Origin: Rickettsiales bacterium
GTDB lineage: Bacteria > Pseudomonadota > Alphaproteobacteria > Rickettsiales > JALZUV01
Assembly (NCBI GenBank): GCA_023301245.1
Contig: JALZUV010000013.1
Span: forward strand, 1-14,751
DNA: 14,751 nucleotides
Direction of reading: 5' to 3'
The notes under the pieces were generated by a model that was not told the DNA's origin, did no database searches, and worked only from the letters and a program-made list of their open reading frames with translations. Both the position numbers and the translations under genes were made by a program. The number at the start of each line of letters is the position of its first letter. Positions within the stretch are counted from its first letter, which is position 1. Shown here in pieces: positions 1-7,498 of the stretch.

Positions 1-84
1 GCTAAAGATGTTCGCGTGAAGCTTGATAAAAACTCGGTGGCAGTGGTGCTAACGCGCACAGAGCCTGCCGATTCCAAAAAATAA
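1..84 (+). CDS. yajC: Probable YajC, C-terminal end (partial)
   Basis: An open frame enters from the left edge and ends in TAA at 82-84, immediately before the secD ATG at 85. The 27 visible residues contain VRVKLDKNSVAVV followed by TRTEPADSKK. This fits the C-terminus of alphaproteobacterial YajC, where a short beta-rich VRVKV stretch is followed by a (K/R)TEP tail. YajC is a small single-TM accessory subunit of the SecDF-YajC complex. The call rests on this short tail and on position: yajC directly upstream of secD is the usual bacterial order. The zero-base gap to secD suggests translational coupling. The membrane segment and main domain lie outside the window, so the identity is likely but not proven. 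Confidence 0.7.
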   Translation, partial: AKDVRVKLDKNSVAVVLTRTEPADSKK

Positions 85-1629
85 ATGCTAGACTTCCCCC
101 GTTGGAAAATAAGCATGGTGGTTTTAACCTGCCTTTACTTTATTTATCTAGCACTTCCTAATTTTACAGGTGGCAATGGCTCTAATACGGTTAACCTAGG
201 CCTCGATTTGCGTGGTGGTTCACATTTGCTGCTGCAAATTGATAGTGCCGAATATATGCATGAGCAGCGCGAAACCCTCTCTGATGAAATTCGCCGTGAG
301 CTTCGCAAAGAAAAACTCACTTACCGCGGTTTGCGCGTGAAAGGTGAGGAAGTTACTTTTATTAGTAGTGCCGATGCCGCAGCTGTTCGTAAAGCGGTTC
401 GCAACGTTGACGCTCGTGTCGAAGTAGATGAGGGCGAAGAGCCTAATAGCTTTGTCGCGCATTTTTCTGATGCTGCTCTCACTACCATCAAGCAAGAGTT
501 GCTCGAGCAATCCATGCAAATTGTTACGCGCCGTATTGATGAGACCGGCACGCGTGAGCCGATGATTCAACGCCAAGGTGATGATAGAATTTTGGTGCAA
601 GTGCCAGGTTTGGATAATCCAGAGCGTTTAAAAGAGCTGCTCGGTAAAACCGCGAAAATGACATTCCATCTGGTCGATACGCAGGCCGATCCATCATCGG
701 GGCAAGTTCCTCCCGGTACGCGCTTGATGCCATCGGATGATCCTTCAGAAGTTTACAGTAATGGCAGCCCTCGCAAATATGCAGTGAAAACTCGCGTGAT
801 GCTAAGCGGCGATTTACTGACGGGTGCAAGTGCAACCTACGACAAAGGCCAGCCTGTTGTGTCTTTCAAGTTTAATAGTAAGGGTGCACGCAAGTTTGGT
901 CGTATTACTCAAGAAAATGCAGGTAAGCCTTTCGCTATTGTGCTTGATGGTAAAGTAATTACTGCGCCGCGCATTAACGAACCTATCTTATCGGGTAGCG
1001 GAATTATTAGCGGTAACTTTAGTGTTGAAAGCGCTAATGACCTTGCCTTATTATTGCGCGCAGGTGCGCTGCCAGCGCCATTAAAAGTAATTGAAGAGCG
1101 CAGTGTAGGCCCAAGCTTAGGTGCTGATTCTATCGCCGCAGGTAAGAAAGCCGCGCTGCTAGCGATGATTCTCATTTTGGTGGCAATGCCAATTATGTAT
1201 GGACTATTCGGCCTGTTTGCCAGCTTCTCGCTCTTCATTAATATGATTCTTATTTTGGGTGGTTTGTCATTGTTGCAAGCGACGCTTACCTTGCCAGGTA
1301 TTGCAGGTATCGTACTAACTTTCGGTATGGCAGTGGATGCGAATGTACTTATTTTTGAGCGTATTCGCGAAGAATTGGCGATTGGTAAAACCACTCGCGC
1401 CGCCGTTGAACATGGCTTTGATAGTGCGTTTAGCACCATTATGGATGCGAATATTACCACGCTTATTGCGGCGGTATTGCTGTTTTACTTTGGTAGTGGA
1501 ACGGTCAAAGGTTTCGCGGTGACGCTTTCCATCGGTATTATTTCATCGATGTTCTCTGCTATATTGCTGACACGTATGATGGTTTATATCTACGTGAATA
1601 AGAAGCGCCCTAAGACTATCAACATATAG
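85..1629 (+). CDS. secD: Protein translocase subunit SecD
   Basis: SecD works with SecF in the inner membrane, using the proton-motive force to help pull exported proteins out of the SecYEG channel. The 514-residue product has one N-terminal TM segment (about 9-26), the family motif LGLDLRGG (38-45), a large periplasmic P1 region with RRIDETGTREP (149-159), and a C-terminal block of about five TM segments (355-500). TM4 carries GMAVDANVLIFERIREE (414-430), whose Asp418 matches the conserved Asp of the SecD proton path. Length is normal for Alphaproteobacteria and shorter than the roughly 615 residues of E. coli. The ATG directly follows the upstream TAA and the protein starts as expected (MLDFPRWK). 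The odd point is that secF, which usually follows, is absent; an Mth938-domain gene comes 17 bases later. Confidence 0.97.
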   Translation: MLDFPRWKISMVVLTCLYFIYLALPNFTGGNGSNTVNLGLDLRGGSHLLLQIDSAEYMHEQRETLSDEIRRELRKEKLTYRGLRVKGEEVTFISSADAAAVRKAVRNVDARVEVDEGEEPNSFVAHFSDAALTTIKQELLEQSMQIVTRRIDETGTREPMIQRQGDDRILVQVPGLDNPERLKELLGKTAKMTFHLVDTQADPSSGQVPPGTRLMPSDDPSEVYSNGSPRKYAVKTRVMLSGDLLTGASATYDKGQPVVSFKFNSKGARKFGRITQENAGKPFAIVLDGKVITAPRINEPILSGSGIISGNFSVESANDLALLLRAGALPAPLKVIEERSVGPSLGADSIAAGKKAALLAMILILVAMPIMYGLFGLFASFSLFINMILILGGLSLLQATLTLPGIAGIVLTFGMAVDANVLIFERIREELAIGKTTRAAVEHGFDSAFSTIMDANITTLIAAVLLFYFGSGTVKGFAVTLSIGIISSMFSAILLTRMMVYIYVNKKRPKTINI

Positions 1630-1646
1630 TCATCCGTTAGTTTCCC

Positions 1647-2003
1647 ATGGATATCACCCCCATACTTGCCGAAGGCGCACAACGCATCACTGGCTATGGC
1701 GCAGGTGTAATTAAAATCAATAATAGCAGCTACGACTATCCTATTTTACTGACTCCTACACAAGTGGAGCCATGGAGAAACCCTACGTTAGATGAGGCGT
1801 TGCTAGAGCAGCTTTTCCCCTGCGAGATTTTGCTTGTTGGCAGTGGTACAAAAGGCGAGTTTATTCCACCAAGCCTGCGGGCTCTGCTTAAAGAAAAGAC
1901 AGGTGCAGGTATCGAGGTAATGGATACAGGTGCTGCGTGCCGAACTTATAATGTGCTGCTTGCCGAAGGCCGACAGGTGGTGGCTTTATTAATGCCAGTT
2001 TAG
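1647..2003 (+). CDS. Mth938-like domain (DUF498) protein
   Basis: This 118-residue protein belongs to the Mth938/DUF498 family, which includes the mitochondrial complex I assembly factor NDUFAF3. The bacterial role is not settled. Family hallmarks seen are GYGAGVIKI (16-24), the VGSGTKGEFIPPSLRALL core (64-81) and the highly conserved MDTGAACRTYNVLLAEGR (92-109). The protein has no signal peptide or TM segment and should be cytosolic. It follows secD by 17 bases on the same strand and is probably in the same transcript; in many Alphaproteobacteria this family sits just after secDF. Its TAG (2001-2003) overlaps the convergent hemY stop by four bases. The family call is firm; the function is open. 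Confidence 0.9.
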   Translation: MDITPILAEGAQRITGYGAGVIKINNSSYDYPILLTPTQVEPWRNPTLDEALLEQLFPCEILLVGSGTKGEFIPPSLRALLKEKTGAGIEVMDTGAACRTYNVLLAEGRQVVALLMPV

Positions 2004-3295
2004 CCTGCTAAAACGCGCTCAGGCTGCCAATAGATGGTAGCAAAATCATGACAATTTTTGCAATGCGCACGCCATGTTTTTGGGTGAATGTGGCAATTAA
2101 TGCACGTCCAGTCAGCATCGGTGGTGGCGGTAACCGCCTTTTCTAGCCAACGGCGTTCTTCTTCCTCATCGCTATAGCCGCGCTTGTAAAGGCGAGCCAT
2201 TAGGCGGCATAGGGTGACGGTAGTTTGTTTGCTCAAACCAATCTTTAGATGATTCTTTGCAATATCCCATTTTTCCAGCATCATCGCGGCTTCGGCTTGC
2301 AGAATATTGGACTCGATGGCATCGCCATTTTGCTTGGCGAGCTCTATCATTTTCTTGGCTTTCTTATCGCTCTCCTCATCGGCATAGAGGTCAAGATAAG
2401 TCGCCGCCACTTCAGGGTGGGGGGCGTGTTTCCATGAAGTTTTTAATATTTTAGCCGCCTGCGATGTCTTGCCTAATTGCTTTAGCAGTTTGGCATATTC
2501 AATGGCCGCCACCTGTAAAGATGGATCGGTTGCGAAGGCTTTCTTCAGCATGTCCATTGCGCCTTGACGGTTACGTTCTTCTTGCATGATGGTGGCTTGC
2601 TGCATACCGATAGTGGCCTTGGCGCGTTTATATTCATCAGCATTTAAGTGGCCTTGTGCGTAAGATTTTTTGACAATCTTCAGCGCCTCTTGCCAGCGAC
2701 GATGGTACGAGAAAATATCAATGGCAAGTTTTTGGGTGCTGGCGGCATTGGGGGCTTGCTCTAATAGTGTTTCAGTATGGATAAGCGCTTCATCCATATT
2801 TCCTTGTAGGCGCGCTTGTTCGGCGAGGCCGCGCAGGGCAAGGGGTTTAGTGCTATCAAAATGTTGCAGTTGCACAAATTGTTGATGCGCTAGGTTTGTA
2901 TCTTTATTGCTCCCTGCAAGCTGCAATTGTAGCAAGCGTGGTAAGGGAGAATTGGGTAGAAATTTATGCGCTTTTTTCAGGTTCTTTTTTGCGGCATCAG
3001 TATTATTTTCGCTCGAAGCAATCATGGCTTGGGTAATATAATCCAAGCCTTTTTCATTCATTAGGCGTTCACGTTCTTTTCTGAATTCGCTGGGGAGGCG
3101 CAGCAAAGAATTAAGCCAATAGAACAACAACCATATGACGCATGCAACGGCCAAAAAGCACATTAGCATAAAGGCGACGCTACCTTCAATTTGGTAGCCC
3201 AGCCAGTTGAGTTTAAACTCACCTGCGTTATTGGCAATCCACCCTGCACCCAAGGCAAGGCTAATAATAATTAGAAATAAGAATAATTTGCGCAT
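2000..3295 (-). CDS. hemY: HemY-type inner-membrane TPR protein
   Basis: HemY proteins of this type (not the protoporphyrinogen oxidase also called HemY) are inner-membrane TPR proteins encoded next to haem-synthesis genes; their biochemical role is poorly defined. The 431 residues start with two TM segments (about 4-22 and 40-64), followed by a basic stretch and TPR-like helical hairpins over about 85-390. The C-terminus carries two Cys pairs, CINCH (398-402) and CKNCH (412-416), then WQPE. Alphaproteobacterial HemY proteins and the related LapB often end in a CxxC...CxxC metal-binding knuckle. Here both pairs are followed by His, so they also read as CXXCH, the c-type haem attachment motif. 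The gene starts 5 bases after the mic60 stop and is the last gene of the hemC-hemD-mic60-hemY row. Its stop overlaps the convergent Mth938-domain gene. Confidence 0.88.
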   Translation of the reverse strand: MRKLFLFLIIISLALGAGWIANNAGEFKLNWLGYQIEGSVAFMLMCFLAVACVIWLLFYWLNSLLRLPSEFRKERERLMNEKGLDYITQAMIASSENNTDAAKKNLKKAHKFLPNSPLPRLLQLQLAGSNKDTNLAHQQFVQLQHFDSTKPLALRGLAEQARLQGNMDEALIHTETLLEQAPNAASTQKLAIDIFSYHRRWQEALKIVKKSYAQGHLNADEYKRAKATIGMQQATIMQEERNRQGAMDMLKKAFATDPSLQVAAIEYAKLLKQLGKTSQAAKILKTSWKHAPHPEVAATYLDLYADEESDKKAKKMIELAKQNGDAIESNILQAEAAMMLEKWDIAKNHLKIGLSKQTTVTLCRLMARLYKRGYSDEEEERRWLEKAVTATTDADWTCINCHIHPKTWRAHCKNCHDFATIYWQPERVLAG

Positions 3296-3300
3296 GAACT

Positions 3301-4449
3301 CTAGTTACCCGCTTCAAGCGCGGTGCTTAGTTGCAGCTGCACCGCTTGCAGATATTCTGGTAGTTGATAGTAGGTGCGTGCCTGCGACAACCACTCCTTG
3401 AATGGCGCACGAGCATCTGAATCGAGCTTCAATAATTCTGCATAAGCGCCTTTGACATTACCACTGGCGAGTGATTTTTCGGCAGCATTTATAATAGCAT
3501 CATCGGCGGGAGCATCGCTATCAGTACGGCGTACTCGAACGAAGGAGCTAAGGTTGCTTTTTACTTTGGCCATAAAGCTATCATCTGCTGTATTGCCTGT
3601 TTGCATATAACCACTAACGGCGGTTTGGAAACTTTGGCGTAATACTGGCAATAAGGTACGACCTTTAGGTGCTATTTTTTCGAGGAAATCGAGTTCAACT
3701 TGCAATTGGGAGCTGTCAGGTAATAGGGCTATCACGCGCTGTAGTGGCGCTTGGAAGGGCTGCCCCGATAGAGCTTGGCTTTGCAATGTTTGAAAAGATA
3801 TTAAGCCGCGCATATCATTTTGCGGGGTTACCTTGCCCATTTGATCTGCAAGGCTGGCAGTGGTCACACCAATTTCAGCCAATTTCCCCTCAAGTAAATC
3901 AATCTTAGCGAGGGCGGATGAAAGTGAACTTTCAGTCGAGGCAAGTTGTTGTGCTATTTGTGGGGTGCTTGCCGCTGCGTTACTCGGCGTTTCTGCCGTG
4001 GAAACTAAGGCTAGCTGCGCACGAATGGCACCTATTTCTTCAGCAAGAGCATTTTGCTTCTCGTTAAATTCTTGCAATTGGTTGCTATCGGCGGTGGCTA
4101 CAGTTGCGCTAGGGGCTACCGCAGCTTCGATTGTTGGAAATGCTGTCTGAACAGGGATAGGCACAAAACCTGCGGGCAGGCTTGTGCTCAATGGTTTTTC
4201 CACAGGGTTTTCTGTGCCTAAGAAATGCTGGGCATAAGGAAGTATCTGCTCACGAAAGGCGAAGATGCCTAGCCCTAACATGAGAGTGGTAAGGAAACTT
4301 AGGAACACCGCTTGCGGCGCAGAGACACCACGACGTGTGACCTTAATCACTTCGCTATCTTCAATCGCCGTAACGGTTTTTTCGTTCATTTTCTCGCGCT
4401 CTTTGGCAGGAGAAATCTTTTTGCTGGGGGGAGTTGTCTTTTCGCTCAT
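3301..4449 (-). CDS. Alphaproteobacterial Mic60 / mitofilin-like protein (COG4223)
   Basis: Mitofilin/Mic60 homologues shape inner-membrane folds in mitochondria and in Alphaproteobacteria. The 382 residues show the family plan: a charged cytosolic N-terminus (1-44), one TM helix (about 45-65), a Pro/Ala-rich linker (80-120), a probable coiled coil (about 123-205, with heptad-like Leu/Ala), and a C-terminal mitofilin-like helical domain (about 285-380) with FVRVRRTD (303-310), an NAAEKSLASGNVKGAYAELL segment (321-340) and a W followed by AR. Linkage of this gene to hem genes is a known alphaproteobacterial pattern and strongly supports the call against a generic coiled-coil protein. It lies 16 bases after hemD and 5 before hemY, so one transcript is likely. 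No strong Shine-Dalgarno is seen before its ATG. Confidence 0.87.
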   Translation of the reverse strand: MSEKTTPPSKKISPAKEREKMNEKTVTAIEDSEVIKVTRRGVSAPQAVFLSFLTTLMLGLGIFAFREQILPYAQHFLGTENPVEKPLSTSLPAGFVPIPVQTAFPTIEAAVAPSATVATADSNQLQEFNEKQNALAEEIGAIRAQLALVSTAETPSNAAASTPQIAQQLASTESSLSSALAKIDLLEGKLAEIGVTTASLADQMGKVTPQNDMRGLISFQTLQSQALSGQPFQAPLQRVIALLPDSSQLQVELDFLEKIAPKGRTLLPVLRQSFQTAVSGYMQTGNTADDSFMAKVKSNLSSFVRVRRTDSDAPADDAIINAAEKSLASGNVKGAYAELLKLDSDARAPFKEWLSQARTYYQLPEYLQAVQLQLSTALEAGN

Positions 4450-4465
4450 GCTTTATTTATAAGCT

Positions 4466-5065
4466 TTATGAACTTGTGTGCCAGTCTTTTATCAATTCAA
4501 TTAGCTCATATTCGGTGGGTTCTTCGGCAACAATAGCTTGTGCCTGATTTTCGGCGCTTAAGGCAAGTTTCACCTGATGGCTTAAACATAAAATTCTCTG
4601 GGCGGTTGTGGGTAGCTGCTTTGCCGCACGAGCCGACAGTATAATAGAGGCATCATGTTTAGGTAGGTTTTTTGGCAGCGTAGCGGGGGTGGCTGCATAG
4701 CAAATAACCTGCTCCAGTTCTAATTCTTGCGAAACATCCTGTCCGCGTAGATAGAGGATATCATCGGGTAGGTGCAGGGTTAGTTGGTTAATGGTGAAGG
4801 CAATCTTCTGTACTGTGTGGCCTTGCTGCCTTGCGAGTTCAGCCGTTTTCATACCGACGACAAAAAGCGGGCAGCCGATATATTCTCTCGCCGCATCTAG
4901 CGCGTATCGGCTGGTGATGAGGATGTTATTGGCGGGCGGCAATGGTGCGTTAATGGTCGTGATTTCCAATAGCGGCAGCATAACCACTTCATGCCCCAGT
5001 GGCGTAAGTTTTGTGGCCAACTGCTTGGATACTTCGAGAGTGCTAGTTAGGAGGAGCGTTGCCAT
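4466..5065 (-). CDS. hemD: Uroporphyrinogen-III synthase (short form)
   Basis: HemD closes and inverts the D ring of hydroxymethylbilane to make uroporphyrinogen III in the cytosol. The family is very poorly conserved in sequence, so the call leans on context: the ATG lies 19 bases inside the 3' end of hemC, the usual arrangement, and mic60 and hemY follow. Visible support is an N-terminal LLLTSTLEVSKQLATKLTPLGHEVVMLPLLEI pattern typical of the first half-domain (here split: LLLTSTLEVS at 4-13, GHEVVMLPLLEI at 24-35), ILITSRYALDAA (48-59), a VVGMKTAELARQQGH segment (69-83) and YLRGQD in the middle. At 199 residues it is shorter than the common 230-270, though the reading frame is intact. A second-domain trim is the likely reason. 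Confidence 0.82.
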   Translation of the reverse strand: MATLLLTSTLEVSKQLATKLTPLGHEVVMLPLLEITTINAPLPPANNILITSRYALDAAREYIGCPLFVVGMKTAELARQQGHTVQKIAFTINQLTLHLPDDILYLRGQDVSQELELEQVICYAATPATLPKNLPKHDASIILSARAAKQLPTTAQRILCLSHQVKLALSAENQAQAIVAEEPTEYELIELIKDWHTSS

Positions 5066-5931
5066 AGTTCTTCTGCACAGGCTTTGCCGAGAGATTCTGC
5101 ATTGTCCAATGTGCCTGTTTGGCTGGCTTCATAAGAGTGTTTCCCATCTTCCGACAGTAACTGCGCGGCAATGGTTAGAGTGTTGCCTGCAATCGTCGTA
5201 TGGGCGGCCAAAGGGGTGTGGCAATCGCCTTCGATAGTGGCGAGTACGGTACGTTCGGCCAGCATTTGATGCCACGTGGGCAGATGGTTTATTTTGGCGA
5301 GCCATTCGCGGGTAATCGTATCGTCAGCGCGGCATTGGATGGCGATAATCCCTTGGCCAATGGCGGGTAGGGTGTCGAGCAGCAGCGAGTGGGCGGGCTT
5401 TAGGTCGAGGCGTTTTAGCCCCGCAGCGGCAAGAATCGTCGCATCAACTTCACCACTTTCTACCTTCTTTAGGCGGGTAGGGACGTTGCCACGAAAAGGC
5501 ACAATGGTGAGGTCGGGCCGTAGGCTCAACATCTGTGCGCCGCGCCTTGGCGAGCTAGTGCCGATGGTCGCACCTTGGGGGAGGTCGTCTAAGCTGTTGA
5601 TGGGCTTTTGGCTTATTAGCATATCGCGCGCATCGGCGCGGGGCAGTACGGCGGCAATCATCAGGCCGTCAGGTTGTTCAACGGGCATATCTTTTAGCGA
5701 ATGCATGGCGAGGTTAGCTTCACCTTTAAGCAAGGCAATCTCAATTTCTTTGGTGAATAGGCCTTTACCGCCAATAGCGAGCAGGGCTTTATCTTTTTCC
5801 TCATCGCCCGTAGTGGTCATGGGCAGTAGTTTTGCCTCGCAATTGCCCGCTTGCATTAGCGCAGCAGCAATCATTTCGGACTGAATGAGAGCTAATTTAC
5901 TTTTACGGGTGGCGATAACAAAGCGTTGCAT
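5047..5931 (-). CDS. hemC: Hydroxymethylbilane synthase (porphobilinogen deaminase)
   Basis: HemC joins four porphobilinogen units into hydroxymethylbilane, the step before HemD. The 294 residues contain all the expected landmarks: ATRKSKLALIQ (7-17), the catalytic Asp81 in MHSLKDMPVE (76-85), the substrate-binding Arg pair in TSSPRRGAQ (125-133), FRGNVPTRLKK (146-156), GIIAIQCR (194-201), and the Cys that carries the dipyrromethane cofactor, Cys237 in EGDCHTPLAAH (234-244). Length is normal. The ATG at 5929-5931 gives the standard N-terminus (MQRFVIATRKS). It is the first gene of the hemC-hemD-mic60-hemY row and diverges from tsaD across a 40-base gap, so promoters for both must be in that gap or in the neighbouring coding starts. 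Confidence 0.97.
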   Translation of the reverse strand: MQRFVIATRKSKLALIQSEMIAAALMQAGNCEAKLLPMTTTGDEEKDKALLAIGGKGLFTKEIEIALLKGEANLAMHSLKDMPVEQPDGLMIAAVLPRADARDMLISQKPINSLDDLPQGATIGTSSPRRGAQMLSLRPDLTIVPFRGNVPTRLKKVESGEVDATILAAAGLKRLDLKPAHSLLLDTLPAIGQGIIAIQCRADDTITREWLAKINHLPTWHQMLAERTVLATIEGDCHTPLAAHTTIAGNTLTIAAQLLSEDGKHSYEASQTGTLDNAESLGKACAEELWQRSS

Positions 5932-5971
5932 GGTTATTGTCTAAGCCCTGCCAATAGGATAAGCAAGAGCC

Positions 5972-6982
5972 ATGAGAATTTTAGGCATAGAAAGTAGCTG
6001 CGATGATACTGCAGCTGCAGTAATAACATCAGATAAGGCTATCTTATCGAACGTGGTTTGGTCGCAGTTGGAGGAGCATGCTGCTTACGGCGGAGTGGTG
6101 CCAGAAATTGCCGCCCGCAGCCATGTGAGTGTAATGGATACGGTGATTGAAGCCGCATTAGAGCAAGCGAATACTACACTGGATGAGGTTGATTTAATTT
6201 CCGTTACGGGTGGGCCTGGTTTAATCGGCGGTGTGATGGTCGGCGTGATGACGGCTAAGGCGCTGGCGGTGGCGACAGGCAAGCCGTTGGTTTCGGTCAA
6301 TCATCTATCGGGCCACGCGCTGACAGTGCGGCTTACCGATGAAGTGGCTTATCCGTATTTACTGTTACTTATATCAGGTGGGCATTGCCAGTGGTTGTCA
6401 GTAGAAGGCTCTAGCAAGTTCCGCCTGCTAGGCGCGACACTAGATGACGCACTGGGCGAGGCGTTCGATAAAACCGCCAAGATGCTTGGCTTGCCCTATC
6501 CAGGTGGGCCTGCGGTAGAGCAGCTTGCCACTAAGGGCGATGCGCATCGCTTCAATTTACCTGTGCCGCTCAAACATCAACCCAACTGTAACTTTTCGTT
6601 CTCTGGCCTTAAAACGGCAGTGCGCGAAACCATTACCCGCAATCAGCCTTTTAGCGAACAAGATAAGGCTGACCTCTGCGCCAGCTTCCAGCGTGTAGCA
6701 GGCGAAGCGATAGTTGATAGGCTTAAGCGTGCGGTAAAGCTTTACGATAATGCTCCACGGCTTGTGGTAGCAGGCGGTGTTGCCTCTAATAAAGCGTTGC
6801 GTACTGTTATCGAAGTGGCCGCTGCATCGCACGGGTTCGAGTTGTTTGTGCCACCTGTAAAACTATGTACCGATAATGCGGCGATGATTGCTTGGGCGGG
6901 GTATGAACAATATTGTGACCATGGTGCAACATCACTGGAATTTGAGCCTGTCGCACGGTGGGGTTTGGAACAAAATAGTTAA
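5972..6982 (+). CDS. tsaD: tRNA N6-threonylcarbamoyladenosine transferase TsaD
   Basis: TsaD moves the threonylcarbamoyl group from TC-AMP to A37 of ANN-decoding tRNAs, together with TsaB and TsaE. The 336-residue product starts with MRILGIESSCDDTAAAV, the family N-terminus, and has the ASKHA-fold features: VPEIAARSH (43-51), TGGPGLIGG (79-87), metal-binding His111 and His115 in VNHLSGHA (109-116), ISGGH (134-138), GEAFDKTAKMLGLPYPGGP (162-180), NFSFSGLKTAV (207-217), VAGGVASNKALR (266-277) and metal-binding Asp301 in CTDNAAMIAWAG. Length matches E. coli TsaD. An AGGA-like stretch in the 40-base gap may be the ribosome binding site. It is divergent from hemC, a common alphaproteobacterial layout; gpsA, often next, is absent. 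Confidence 0.97.
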   Translation: MRILGIESSCDDTAAAVITSDKAILSNVVWSQLEEHAAYGGVVPEIAARSHVSVMDTVIEAALEQANTTLDEVDLISVTGGPGLIGGVMVGVMTAKALAVATGKPLVSVNHLSGHALTVRLTDEVAYPYLLLLISGGHCQWLSVEGSSKFRLLGATLDDALGEAFDKTAKMLGLPYPGGPAVEQLATKGDAHRFNLPVPLKHQPNCNFSFSGLKTAVRETITRNQPFSEQDKADLCASFQRVAGEAIVDRLKRAVKLYDNAPRLVVAGGVASNKALRTVIEVAAASHGFELFVPPVKLCTDNAAMIAWAGYEQYCDHGATSLEFEPVARWGLEQNS

Positions 6983-7057
6983 CAAAACCCTAAGACGGTG
7001 TTATGCGTGTTAACTAATAAAATATAGCAAGCATTTGAAATAAATTGTTTATTTTAG

Positions 7058-7086
7058 TTGTTGTAACACAACTGTCATGCTATAAT
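7058..7086 (+). promoter_or_regulatory. Sigma-70-type promoter with an inverted repeat over the -35
   Basis: TATAAT (7081-7086) is a consensus -10, preceded by TGC (7078-7080), which makes it an extended -10. TTGTTG (7058-7063) is a half-consensus -35 at the ideal 17-base spacing. An inverted repeat with 6-base arms, AGTTGT (7056-7061) and ACAACT (7068-7073), covers the -35 and part of the spacer and could be an operator. Transcription would begin near 7093, about 25 bases before the ATG at 7118. The promoter is well supported by sequence; the operator role is inference. Confidence 0.65.
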
Positions 7087-7106
7087 TAGTTAACGAATAG
7101 ACACTT

Positions 7107-7112
7107 AGGAGG
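7107..7112 (+). promoter_or_regulatory. Strong Shine-Dalgarno for the 122-residue protein
   Basis: AGGAGG is a full consensus ribosome binding site, 5 bases before the ATG at 7118. It fixes that start and is the strongest ribosome binding site seen in the window, which suggests high expression. Confidence 0.8.
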
Positions 7113-7117
7113 CTTAT

Positions 7118-7486
7118 ATGACTTTAGTAACAGCGGTTAAAAAAGAAACTGGCGGCATTTTATCGAAACTCGGTTTACGTAGTGACGATGTAATGATGTC
7201 CAATTTCCGTATTCACGGCGCGGCTATGGGTTTCCACGACATGCAAGACTATCAGTCATACGCATCACGTATCTATCGCGAAGCGATGAAAAACCCTGAA
7301 GGATTTACTGTAGTTGAATTGCCAAAAGGCAAGAAAGCGATTGATTTTCAAGGGAAAATTCGCGGCGTTTACACTGAATTCGGCGAGCCTCTAGCGTTCT
7401 TCCGTCCTGAGCCTAAGGCGATGGGTTTTGATAATCCTGAACAAGAGTTCAAAGAATTCATGGAGTCAGTTCGTTACCTTTCGTAA
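7118..7486 (+). CDS. Unrecognised 122-residue soluble protein, strongly expressed by its signals
   Basis: I do not recognise this family. The product has no signal peptide or TM segment and no Cys, and looks like a compact mixed alpha/beta cytosolic protein. Visible features are an N-terminal helix (1-20), FRIHGAAMGFHDMQDYQSYASR (split: FRIHGAAMGFHD at 30-41, YQSYASRIYREAM after it), a strand-like FTVVELPKGKKAIDFQGKI (63-81), GVYTEFGEPLAFFRPEP (83-99) and a C-terminal acidic helix (about 106-118). The start is set by AGGAGG 5 bases upstream, and an extended -10 promoter lies just before. It stands alone: tsaD ends 135 bases upstream, and the convergent ModA-like gene ends 12 bases downstream with no clear terminator between. 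Codon use and base composition match the neighbours, so this looks like a resident gene. That it is a real gene is well supported; its function is unknown. Confidence 0.85.
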   Translation: MTLVTAVKKETGGILSKLGLRSDDVMMSNFRIHGAAMGFHDMQDYQSYASRIYREAMKNPEGFTVVELPKGKKAIDFQGKIRGVYTEFGEPLAFFRPEPKAMGFDNPEQEFKEFMESVRYLS

Positions 7487-7498
7487 CGGCTTATCCAT

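Noticed and set aside
909..1460. Long open frame on the minus strand across secD
   Set aside because: It is antisense to a well-conserved part of secD, its translation is low-complexity and unlike a folded protein, and no ribosome binding site was seen. It is a shadow of secD codon use.
5276..5884. 202-residue open frame on the plus strand opposite hemC
   Set aside because: hemC has complete catalytic motifs in the opposite frame; this frame is Ser/Arg-rich and has no recognisable domain.
6978..6993. Second CtrA box near the tsaD stop (reverse orientation, TTAG-N7-TTAAC)
   Set aside because: One half-site base is wrong and it lies about 65 bases upstream of the -35, so it does not fit the promoter as the box at 8894 does.
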